Shown one piece after another: positions 1 through 5,766 of a DNA stretch of 6,093 nucleotides. The notes beneath the pieces were generated by a model. It saw only the letters and a list, made by a program, of their open reading frames with translations, ran no database searches and was not told the origin of the DNA. The stretch spans positions 1 to 6,093 of the forward strand of contig JBEDND010000150.1 of assembly GCA_041170785.1 (NCBI GenBank), written 5' to 3'. Position numbers and translations under genes: made by a program. The stretch's first letter is position 1; each line of letters opens with the position of its first letter. The DNA is from REEB481 sp041170785. Lineage in GTDB: Bacteria > Bacteroidota > Bacteroidia > NS11-12g > UBA955.

Positions 1-617
1 TCGCCAATATCATACACCGTTTTCATGTCGTGGCTGTTGATGATGGTGGTGATGTTGAACTCGTGGGTGATGTCGTGCAACAAATCGTCTATCACGCGGG
101 AAGTGAGCGGGTCGAGTCCGCTGTTGGGTTCGTCGCAGAACAGGTAGTTGATGGGCAGGGCAATGGCGCGGGCAATGCCCACCCGCTTTTTCATGCCACC
201 GCTCAGTTCAGAAGGGAACTTCTTGTTTACGTTTTCCAGGTTTACCCTTTTCAGGCAGAAATTCACCCGGTCCAGGCGTTCTTCCTTACTCATGGTCGAG
301 AACATCTTCAGCGGGAAGCCTACATTGTCTTCCACAGAAAGAGAATCGAACAGCGCTGTGCCCTGAAACAGCATGCCGATTTCCCGGCGGATGCTGCGCA
401 CTTCTTCATAGCTGAGGGTCACAAAGTCGCGGTTGTCGTATAGGATTTGTCCGGAGTCGGGTTTGAACAATCCCACCATGCATTTCAGCATCACGCTTTT
501 TCCGCCGCCGCTGGCACCAATCACCAGGTTGGTTTTGCCTTTATGAAACACGGCATTGATGTCGAACAATACCTGTCTGCCGTTAAAGCTCTTGTTTACG
601 TTTACCAATTCTATCAT
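1..617 (-). CDS. mlaF: Mla-type ABC transporter ATP-binding protein (MlaF), 3' end missing
   Basis: This is the ATPase subunit of an MCE/Mla lipid transporter, acting on the cytoplasmic face of the inner membrane and powering lipid movement through the MlaE permease. I translated 205 residues from the ATG at 617-615; the gene continues past the left edge, and family members are usually about 245-265 residues. All nucleotide-binding motifs are present: Walker A GASGGGKS (residues 34-41), Q-loop Gln85 in MLFQG, ABC signature LSGGM (138-142), Walker B YLFCDE (158-163, catalytic Glu163), D-loop GLD (167-169) and switch His196 in INSHDM. The start codon overlaps the mlaE stop in ATGA (617-614), so translation is probably coupled. 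An MCE-domain (MlaD-like) gene would be expected next, outside the window. The ABC ATPase assignment is certain. The Mla subclass rests mainly on the MlaE partner. Confidence 0.95.
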   Translation of the reverse strand, partial: MIELVNVNKSFNGRQVLFDINAVFHKGKTNLVIGASGGGKSVMLKCMVGLFKPDSGQILYDNRDFVTLSYEEVRSIRREIGMLFQGTALFDSLSVEDNVGFPLKMFSTMSKEERLDRVNFCLKRVNLENVNKKFPSELSGGMKKRVGIARAIALPINYLFCDEPNSGLDPLTSRVIDDLLHDITHEFNITTIINSHDMKTVYDIG

Positions 618-1351
618 AACAGCACTTTTGCGATGAGGAAGTCGAACACCAGAATCATCACGCAGCTGCGCACCACGGCTCGGGTAGAGGCTTCTCCAAC
701 TTCCAGCGCACCACCGCTGGTATAATATCCTTCAAAGCTGGAGATGCTGGTAATCAGAAAGCTGAACACCGTAGCTTTTACCAGACTGATGAACACGGTG
801 TACCAGTCGAAGGTATCGCGGGCGCCGATGATGAACTGTTCCGGTGTGAGGATGCCGCTGTATTTCCCGGCGATGAGTCCGCCGCCTATGCCCAGGAAGT
901 TGGCAATGATGATGAGGCAGGGAATCATGATCAGGCCGGCAATGATTTTGGGCAGGGCGAGGTAACCTGCGGAGTTGATGCCCATTACTTCCAGCGCATC
1001 TACCTGTTCGCTTACCTTCATGGTTCCAATTTCCGAAGCGATGTGCGAGCCTACCTTTCCTGCCAACACCAGGCAGGTGATGGTGGGCGCCAGTTCCAGC
1101 AGGGTGGAATCGGAAACCACCGTGCCAATCACACTTTTGGCGATGAAGCCGGAAACCAGCTGATACGCGGTTTGAACGGTGGTAACGGCTCCCACAAAAA
1201 ATGAAATAATCGCTACGATGGGCAGGGATCCGATGCCGATGGCGTTCATCTCGTCAAAGGTGCGCTGCACATAAACCTTCAGGCGTTCCGGTTTGGAGAA
1301 CATGTTGCGCATGAACAGCACATACCGGCCCACGTCAAAAATCAACTTCAT
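614..1351 (-). CDS. mlaE: MlaE-family ABC transporter permease
   Basis: This is the inner-membrane permease of an Mla-type phospholipid/lipid-asymmetry transporter (MlaE/DUF140 family). At 245 residues it has the usual family length. The family hallmark lies at about residues 98-125: GKVGSHIASEIGTMKVSEQ followed by DALEVMG, the cytoplasmic region that couples to the ATPase. Hydrophobic segments are visible at roughly 42-66, 85-100, 131-163, 185-205 and 228-245, with an amphipathic N-terminus (1-27). The start at 1351 gives the N-terminus typical of Bacteroidota homologues (GRYVLF, then FSKPE before the first membrane segment). It has no Shine-Dalgarno motif, as is normal for the phylum. It is the first gene of the operon and is followed by mlaF with a 4-bp overlap. 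A divergent reductase gene starts only 40 bp upstream. Confidence 0.96.
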   Translation of the reverse strand: MKLIFDVGRYVLFMRNMFSKPERLKVYVQRTFDEMNAIGIGSLPIVAIISFFVGAVTTVQTAYQLVSGFIAKSVIGTVVSDSTLLELAPTITCLVLAGKVGSHIASEIGTMKVSEQVDALEVMGINSAGYLALPKIIAGLIMIPCLIIIANFLGIGGGLIAGKYSGILTPEQFIIGARDTFDWYTVFISLVKATVFSFLITSISSFEGYYTSGGALEVGEASTRAVVRSCVMILVFDFLIAKVLL

Positions 1352-1356
1352 TCAGG

Positions 1357-1386
1357 TTGTAAATATAAAGTCACCCTGCAATTTTG
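1357..1386 (+). promoter_or_regulatory. Candidate Bacteroidota-type promoter for the SDR gene
   Basis: TTG at 1357-1359 and CAATTTTG at 1379-1386 are separated by 19 bp. This resembles the Bacteroidota primary-sigma pattern of a -33 TTG and a -7 TAnnTTTG, with one mismatch (C for the first T). The -7 box ends only 5 bp before the ATG at 1392, so if it is real the transcript would start at or within a few bases of the start codon. The whole divergent spacer is 40 bp (1352-1391) and must also serve mlaE. On the minus strand TATATTTA (1367-1360) is a -7-like match, but no TTG lies at proper spacing. This is a motif match only. Confidence 0.3.
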
Positions 1387-1391
1387 CGGAC

Positions 1392-2093
1392 ATGTATCAG
1401 GTATTGATCACCGGAGCCACACGTGGCATCGGACGGGCTATAGCATTGGAATTTGCGTCGCGGGGCTGCAACATCGCGTTTTGCGCCCGTGATGCCGCTG
1501 CAGTAGCTGCCTTTGAACTGCTGCTTCGACACGATTATGGCGTGGAAGCCCATGGCTTCGCGGTAGATTTGAGCAGCAAGAAAGAAGTGCAGTCTTTTGC
1601 AGTCGTGGCCATGGAACGTTTGGGCGGGCTGGATATTCTGGTCAACAATGCCGGCGTATTCCTGCCAGGTTCTGTTGGGGAAGAAGCAGATGGCGTTTTT
1701 GAACAGCTGATGGCAGTGAACCTGGCCGCACCGTATCATTTGAACCGTGTGGCGCTGCCCGAACTGAAAAAATCGGCACGTGCCCATGTGTTCAACATCT
1801 GCAGCACGGCAAGCATCATGGCATACCCCAATGGAGGCAGTTATTGTATTTCTAAGTTTGGATTGCTGGGCATGAATAAGGTTTTGCGCGCCGAAACGCT
1901 GGGCACGAGTATTCGGGTTACGGCGGTATTGCCCGGTGCCACGCTTACCGACAGCTGGGCGGGCAGCGATTTGCCCCCGGAGCGATTCATTCAGCCCGTA
2001 GCCGTGGCCAAAGCTATTGCGGCCTGTTGGGATGTGAATGAATCTTCTGTGGTCGAAGAGTTGTTGGTTCGACCACTGCAGGGCGACATCTGA
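1392..2093 (+). CDS. Short-chain dehydrogenase/reductase (SDR), probably NADPH-dependent
   Basis: A classical SDR oxidoreductase of 233 residues with a Rossmann fold, predicted cytosolic; the substrate is unknown. Visible motifs are the cofactor glycine motif TGATRGIG (7-14), Asp59 contacting the adenine, NNAG (85-88), Asn110, and the catalytic Ser138, Tyr151 and Lys155 (YCISK) with standard spacing, followed by PG at 181-182. Arg11 in the glycine loop and Arg33 at the end of strand beta-2, with no acidic residue there, suggest NADP(H) preference. The C-terminus (LLVRPLQGDI) resembles a widespread Bacteroidota SDR subgroup often annotated as FabG-like or sepiapterin-reductase-like. An in-frame ATG at 1293 would add 33 residues antisense to mlaE with no SDR homology, so I chose 1392, where the Rossmann beta-1 strand begins directly. 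It stands alone: mlaE diverges upstream, and 104 bp separate it from the next gene. Confidence 0.94.
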   Translation: MYQVLITGATRGIGRAIALEFASRGCNIAFCARDAAAVAAFELLLRHDYGVEAHGFAVDLSSKKEVQSFAVVAMERLGGLDILVNNAGVFLPGSVGEEADGVFEQLMAVNLAAPYHLNRVALPELKKSARAHVFNICSTASIMAYPNGGSYCISKFGLLGMNKVLRAETLGTSIRVTAVLPGATLTDSWAGSDLPPERFIQPVAVAKAIAACWDVNESSVVEELLVRPLQGDI

Positions 2094-2170
2094 ATATTGA
2101 AGCGCCTATAGTGCCCATAAAATTCAACAGGCCATTTATCAAGAATACAAACGGCTGGATGATTTTTTAG

Positions 2171-2178
2171 TATAATTG
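2171..2178 (+). promoter_or_regulatory. Candidate -7 element upstream of the secreted-protein gene
   Basis: TATAATTG matches the Bacteroidota -7 consensus TAnnTTTG except at one position. It lies 19 bp before the ATG at 2198, leaving a short A-rich leader (AGAAAGA directly before the start) with no Shine-Dalgarno motif. No TTG is present at the expected -33 position. The 104-bp spacer 2094-2197 shows no terminator-like hairpin for the upstream reductase, so some read-through into this gene is possible. Confidence 0.35.
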
Positions 2179-2197
2179 TGGCAATAATCCAGAAAGA

Positions 2198-3481
2198 ATG
2201 AAACGTATTGTACTCGTGCTGGCTATGGCTGCCCTTGCTGGCAATGCCGTAGCACAATCACTCCGCGACGACAGGTCATATCCTGCCGGACCGGTAGTTG
2301 AAAAGAACCTGTTTAAAAAGAGTTACTCACTGAGGGACTCGAAGTCTGATTGGTTTGACCCTGCTGTGAGCATTGATCAGCTCAACTCTCAAACCACGTT
2401 CTTCCGTTCCACCATGTTCCCTGATTCAAACATCCTGACCCAGTATTCCAACGGATTGGGTGAAGTAGGATGGCATTCTGTAGGCATGTTGCTGGATCCC
2501 CGCAGCGTGATTTATGAAAGTTCACCGTTCAAAATGAGCCGTTGGAATACCTACACGGTAGATTCCATCGCGTTCCTGTACATGTACAGCCGCTGGAACC
2601 CAAATCCTGCCATCGTTGATTCTATCCGCGTAACTACCTTCACCGGTGCTGACGTGCTTACCTACACCAACCTTGGCCTGGGTACCGTTAACTACAACCG
2701 CCCTGAAAACCGCGCCAGCGGAACCACTGTTCAGAGCAAATTTGTAGAACTGAATGTGGAAGATACCATCATGAGCCGCTGGGGCATCATTGAACTGCCC
2801 ATCGGACGCACGGTATTGGGTTCCAACAACGGTGCCAACTGGTTCGGCGCCAGCTTCAGCTACATCCCCGGCGACAAGTCTTACAGCAAGACTGAGCCTT
2901 TCGATACCCTCGATTGCCGCAGCTTCCCTGATGTAATCCGTCGTTTCAACCAGTTTGAATTCCAGTTGGCTCAGGACGCAAGTGCTTATGCTGAAAGCCC
3001 AACCGGAACTACCGGCGGTGCACGCATCCTGAACAACGGCTTCATGGTAAACACCGGCATCCGCTACGCGCTGTACACCGGCAACCTGGCACCCATCAAC
3101 AACAGCTACTACGGTGGCACCTGGACCAATACCCAGAACCAAAGCTTCACCTATGCGCCACGTGTATTGTTCAAGCTTTCTACCAACAACTACTCCGTGA
3201 ACGATCTGACTCAGAACGGCGTTTCTGTGGGCATGCCTTACCCGAACCCAGCTAGCAACGGCCAAGACATCGCTGTTGATTTCAAACTGACCGGCGCTGC
3301 TGATGTTACCGTAACCCTGCAAGATCTGAACGGTCGCGTGATGCAGCACATTGCCAAAGGCAAATTCGCCGCCGGTGAAAACACCGTTTCCTTCAAGCCT
3401 GCAGGCCTGAAAGCCGGAATGTACCTGGTAACCGTGAGCAACGGTACCGGCATCAGCACCGGTAAACTGGTGATTGAATAA
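2198..3481 (+). CDS. Secreted protein of unknown function with T9SS type A sorting domain
   Basis: A 427-residue exported protein. Residues 1-19 form a Sec signal peptide (KR, then a hydrophobic core ending AVA before Gln20). The C-terminal 84 residues (about 344-427) are a type IX secretion sorting domain of the Por type A kind: it opens with the YPNPAS motif, has alternating beta-strand segments around DVTVTLQDLNGRV and AAGENTVSF, then LKAGMYLVTV, and ends GKLVIE. It should therefore cross the outer membrane and be released or surface-anchored after cleavage of the domain. The middle (about 20-340) is rich in Asn, Ser, Thr and aromatic residues, looks all-beta, and has no enzyme motif I recognise. 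Codon use is strongly biased: about 29 of 34 Asn codons are AAC, which suggests high expression. A strong terminator follows 32 bp after the stop, so it is probably monocistronic. The secretion route is well supported; the function is unknown. Confidence 0.93.
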   Translation: MKRIVLVLAMAALAGNAVAQSLRDDRSYPAGPVVEKNLFKKSYSLRDSKSDWFDPAVSIDQLNSQTTFFRSTMFPDSNILTQYSNGLGEVGWHSVGMLLDPRSVIYESSPFKMSRWNTYTVDSIAFLYMYSRWNPNPAIVDSIRVTTFTGADVLTYTNLGLGTVNYNRPENRASGTTVQSKFVELNVEDTIMSRWGIIELPIGRTVLGSNNGANWFGASFSYIPGDKSYSKTEPFDTLDCRSFPDVIRRFNQFEFQLAQDASAYAESPTGTTGGARILNNGFMVNTGIRYALYTGNLAPINNSYYGGTWTNTQNQSFTYAPRVLFKLSTNNYSVNDLTQNGVSVGMPYPNPASNGQDIAVDFKLTGAADVTVTLQDLNGRVMQHIAKGKFAAGENTVSFKPAGLKAGMYLVTVSNGTGISTGKLVIE

Positions 3482-3513
3482 GCAATAAATAAATCCGAAT
3501 AAGGATTGCCATC

Positions 3514-3549
3514 GAACGCCGCTCCGGAAACGGGCGGCGTTCTTTTTTT
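3514..3549 (+). terminator. Rho-independent terminator of the T9SS cargo gene
   Basis: A perfect 9-bp stem, GAACGCCGC (3514-3522) pairing with GCGGCGTTC (3534-3542), continues after a one-base bulge (T3523) into CCG/CGG closed by a GAAA tetraloop (3527-3530). It is followed at once by seven T residues (3543-3549). It starts 32 bp after the stop at 3481. There is no T-tract on the opposite strand, so it should act only for plus-strand transcription. Confidence 0.93.
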
Positions 3550-3695
3550 GTTCGCTGCAACTGTTGTTTCACAAGCAAAGGTGCAGGTTGTTTGATGTAT
3601 GATTTGGATGCAGATTTCTTGTCTGTACAGTAGTGCTTGTTCCGGACGGATTAAATGTGTGCAACCCTTTCGGGAAGTGGTTTGTTTTGGCCGAT

Positions 3696-4748
3696 TCAGC
3701 GCAAGGTAAGGCGTTGCACCCTGCCGCGGTTTCCGGCCAGCCATAAGAAACGGCCACTTACGGCAACAGCATTGGCTCCTGCGCTGCTGAAGTGTTCCCA
3801 GCTGCGCCCATGGCTGCGGCTCACATTGGTTCCATTGGTTCCCGTACAATAAAAAAAACCGGTTTTGGGGTCAACGCAGGAACCGCTGCGGTATCCGTTC
3901 GGGAAGGAGTCGGCAGGTTCAAACCGTCCGCTGAGCGGATTGCGCCAGGCTGCGGTGGAATCACCTTGACGGAAATACTTATAATGCCCACCCAGAACCA
4001 CCCCGTAATCACCGGCAAGGGTCATCGTATATGCGCCCCAGCCTGTGCCGCCTTTTAAGGGCAATGCCTGGATGTTCGTGCTGTCGCTGAACAGCACATC
4101 TTTGCCTCGGCGGGTGGACGTAAAGAATCTGGGAACGGAACCACCACCGCTCACCCATTGGATCAAATGCTGGTTGCCTGCGTGCACATAGGCAATAGAA
4201 GTGCCGCTTGCGGCAAAGGCGGCCTCACCATTGAACGCGGGCGGGTTTGGCCAGAATTCCTTCCAGCTTCGCCCTGCATCGTCCGAAACAAGAAGCAAAA
4301 AGCGCAGACTTGTGGTGTCGTGGTGAACGGGCATCGGATCCCCCAGGCAGGCGCCTGTTTTGCCATTGAAGTCAATGCCATCCAGGAAGATGCCGGGCGT
4401 ATTGTTTTCATACACCGTGGTCCATTTTTTTCCGCCATTGCGTGTGGAGATGATCACAGCACTGTCGCCGCTGCTCATGGCTACCGCGCGACGGCGGTTC
4501 CAGGCGTGTATGTCCCTGAAGTCGCGGTTGGGGTGGTTTTTAGGGGAACAGTTAATCCAGGCTTTCCCTGCATTGACGCTGCGGAAGATGCTTCCGTTAG
4601 CGCCGCTCACCCAAACTATGTGTTCCTTTGCGGGGAATAAGCCTCGGAAATGTCCGCTGCACAGGCTGTCGGTTTTAGCGACATCGTATTGTGCGCATGC
4701 GGGTGCAGTATGCCATAGAACTGCGAAAACCAGGCACCTGAACAACAT
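3696..4748 (-). CDS. Secreted BNR/Ycf48-like beta-propeller protein, function unknown
   Basis: A 350-residue exported protein with a signal peptide (residues 1-19, likely cleaved after ACA before Gln20). Asp-box/BNR-like motifs typical of sialidase and Ycf48-type propellers recur: SVNAGKAW (57-64), TRNGGKKW (102-109), SDDAGRSW (155-162) and the more divergent SRSHGRSW (310-317). Propeller strands such as VWVSGANGSIFRS (45-57) and the terminal LWLAGNRGRVQRL (335-347) fit blade ends. It lacks a T9SS sorting domain, so it is expected in the periplasm unless exported otherwise. Relatives are often annotated as oxidoreductases or photosystem-stability-like proteins without functional proof, and I see no catalytic set. 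Its ATG overlaps the scoA stop by one base (TGATG, 4750-4746), implying translational coupling; it is the last gene of the cluster. The 146 bp downstream (3550-3695) hold no convincing minus-strand terminator. Confidence 0.9.
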   Translation of the reverse strand: MLFRCLVFAVLWHTAPACAQYDVAKTDSLCSGHFRGLFPAKEHIVWVSGANGSIFRSVNAGKAWINCSPKNHPNRDFRDIHAWNRRRAVAMSSGDSAVIISTRNGGKKWTTVYENNTPGIFLDGIDFNGKTGACLGDPMPVHHDTTSLRFLLLVSDDAGRSWKEFWPNPPAFNGEAAFAASGTSIAYVHAGNQHLIQWVSGGGSVPRFFTSTRRGKDVLFSDSTNIQALPLKGGTGWGAYTMTLAGDYGVVLGGHYKYFRQGDSTAAWRNPLSGRFEPADSFPNGYRSGSCVDPKTGFFYCTGTNGTNVSRSHGRSWEHFSSAGANAVAVSGRFLWLAGNRGRVQRLTLR

Positions 4749-5449
4749 CAGGAATTTCGTTTGCGCACGGTGCGCTGTTCGATGCGTTTTTCGTAGTTGC
4801 TGCCCTGGAAGATGCGCTGCACGAAGATGCCGGGAACGTGGATTTCGTTAGGATTCAGGGCGCCGGCAGGATGCAGCTCTTCCACTTCTGCGATGGTGAT
4901 TTTTCCGGCCATGGCCATCATGGGATTGAAGTTGCGGGCCGTTTCCTTGAAGATCAGGTTGCCGTGTGTATCGCCTTTCCATGCTTTCACGATGGCGAAA
5001 TCGGCATCAAAGGCATATTCCATAAGGTAGGTTTTGCCATTGAAGATTCGGGTTTCTTTTCCTTCGGCGACTTCCGTACCCACACCGGCAGGTGTGAAGA
5101 AGGCCGGGATTCCGGCACCGGCAGCCCGGCAGCGTTCGGCCAGGGTGCCCTGAGGAATCAGTTCCACTTCCAGTTCACCGCTGAGCATCTGCCGCTCAAA
5201 TTCTTCATTTTCACCAACATAGCTGCTGATCATCTTTTTCACCTGACGTTGCTGCAGCATCAGTCCGATGCCAAAATCATCCACACCGGCATTGTTGGAG
5301 ATACAGGTAAGGTTTTTCACGCCTTTGCGCACCAGCGCGTTGATGCTGTTTTCAGGGATTCCGCAGAGGCCGAACCCACCCAACATCAATGTCATTCCAT
5401 CGACGACATCGCCCAGCGCTGCATCGGCATCCTTTACGGTTTTGTTCAT
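4748..5449 (-). CDS. scoA: Succinyl-CoA:3-ketoacid CoA-transferase, subunit A
   Basis: The A subunit of a family I CoA-transferase (SCOT/ScoA/AtoD type), which moves CoA between succinyl-CoA and acetoacetate in ketone-body or butanoate metabolism in the cytosol. At 233 residues it has normal subunit length. The family signature DGMTLMLGGFGLCGIP lies at residues 17-32, followed by SNNAGVDDFG, SSYVGENEEFERQ, LSGELEVELIPQGTLAER, FTPAGVGTEVAEG, VKAWKGDTHGNLIF and ARNFNPM, all as in SCOT. The catalytic glutamate belongs to subunit B, which is not in this window. An upstream ATG at 5488 in the same frame would add 13 residues. I chose 5449 because it begins the homologous region and forms an ATGA overlap with the clpS stop. 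The tail after about residue 218 is unusually basic (YEKRIEQRTVRKRNS). The enzyme class is certain; in vivo substrates are inferred. Confidence 0.96.
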   Translation of the reverse strand: MNKTVKDADAALGDVVDGMTLMLGGFGLCGIPENSINALVRKGVKNLTCISNNAGVDDFGIGLMLQQRQVKKMISSYVGENEEFERQMLSGELEVELIPQGTLAERCRAAGAGIPAFFTPAGVGTEVAEGKETRIFNGKTYLMEYAFDADFAIVKAWKGDTHGNLIFKETARNFNPMMAMAGKITIAEVEELHPAGALNPNEIHVPGIFVQRIFQGSNYEKRIEQRTVRKRNS

Positions 5450-5766
5450 ACTTTTTCTTCTATAGTTGCGGAAAGACCTCGGTCGCACAATGCCTCACAA
5501 ATGGGCTTCAGCTGATCATAGCCTCCGTGTTTTACGGCGTATTTGCCATTGTTGTGGATGAACCATGCACATTGTTCGGCCTGGAATATATCGTGGTCGC
5601 ACAGTTGCACGAGGCAGCGAATCACCCAATCGAAGGTGTTCACGTCGTCGTTGTAAATCACAATGGAATAGCCATCCTGAACCTCTGATAAAACCAGGAG
5701 TTCTTCAGCAGTATCCTGGTCAGGAATTGCGGCGGTGACGCGGTAAGAGCTTGGCTTTGTTTTCAT
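5446..5766 (-). CDS. clpS: ATP-dependent Clp protease adaptor ClpS
   Basis: An N-degron adaptor (106 residues) that binds N-terminal hydrophobic residues of substrates and hands them to a ClpA/ClpC-type unfoldase. The ClpS core spans about residues 33-103: YNDDVNTFDWVI (38-49), QAEQCAWFIHNNGK (62-75) and LKPICEALCDRGLSA. Substrate-binding residues correspond to Asn39, Asp40, Asp41 and His71 (E. coli N34, D35, D36 and H66). The E. coli gatekeeper Met40 aligns with Phe45. Residues 1-32 are a variable, mostly acidic extension, as expected. Met1 (5766) is the only ATG in frame; it makes the gene overlap plsY by 47 bp. The 3' end overlaps scoA by 4 bp (ATGA), so the gene sits inside a coupled operon. 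The identification is firm; the exact start is slightly less so because of the long overlap. Confidence 0.95.
   Translation of the reverse strand: MKTKPSSYRVTAAIPDQDTAEELLVLSEVQDGYSIVIYNDDVNTFDWVIRCLVQLCDHDIFQAEQCAWFIHNNGKYAVKHGGYDQLKPICEALCDRGLSATIEEKV

Noticed and set aside
1293..1391. An upstream ATG giving the SDR a 33-residue N-terminal extension
   Set aside because: The extension lies antisense to mlaE and in the divergent spacer, is not SDR-like, and the Rossmann strand begins right after the ATG at 1392.
2522..3349. A 275-codon open frame on the minus strand opposite the T9SS cargo gene
   Set aside because: It lies wholly antisense to a well-supported gene, and its translation is low-complexity Val/Ala/Gly with no domain. 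It follows from the biased third codon positions on the other strand.
3482..3509. Short inverted repeats (AATCC/GGATT or GCAAT/ATTGC) just after the T9SS gene
   Set aside because: The 5-bp stems in A/T-rich sequence are mutually exclusive and weak, and the clear terminator directly downstream explains 3' end formation.
3623..3630. The palindrome CTGTACAG in the convergent spacer
   Set aside because: Eight bases of symmetry with no extension and no nearby promoter; it is expected by chance.
3664..3685. A small hairpin (CCC-GAAA-GGG on the minus strand) downstream of the propeller gene
   Set aside because: The stem is only three base pairs and no T-run follows on the minus strand, so it does not qualify as a terminator.
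3238..3849. A 203-codon minus-strand frame spanning the convergent spacer
   Set aside because: It overlaps the T9SS sorting-domain coding region, the terminator and the end of the propeller gene, and shows no homology or plausible start context.
4689..4748. A possible lipoprotein signal at Cys18 of the propeller protein
   Set aside because: The residues before the Cys (TAPA) do not fit a lipobox, whereas ACA before Gln20 fits an ordinary signal peptidase I site.
4838..5515. A 225-codon plus-strand open frame opposite scoA and the end of clpS
   Set aside because: It is antisense to two confidently identified genes, and the protein is His/Phe-rich with no recognisable family.
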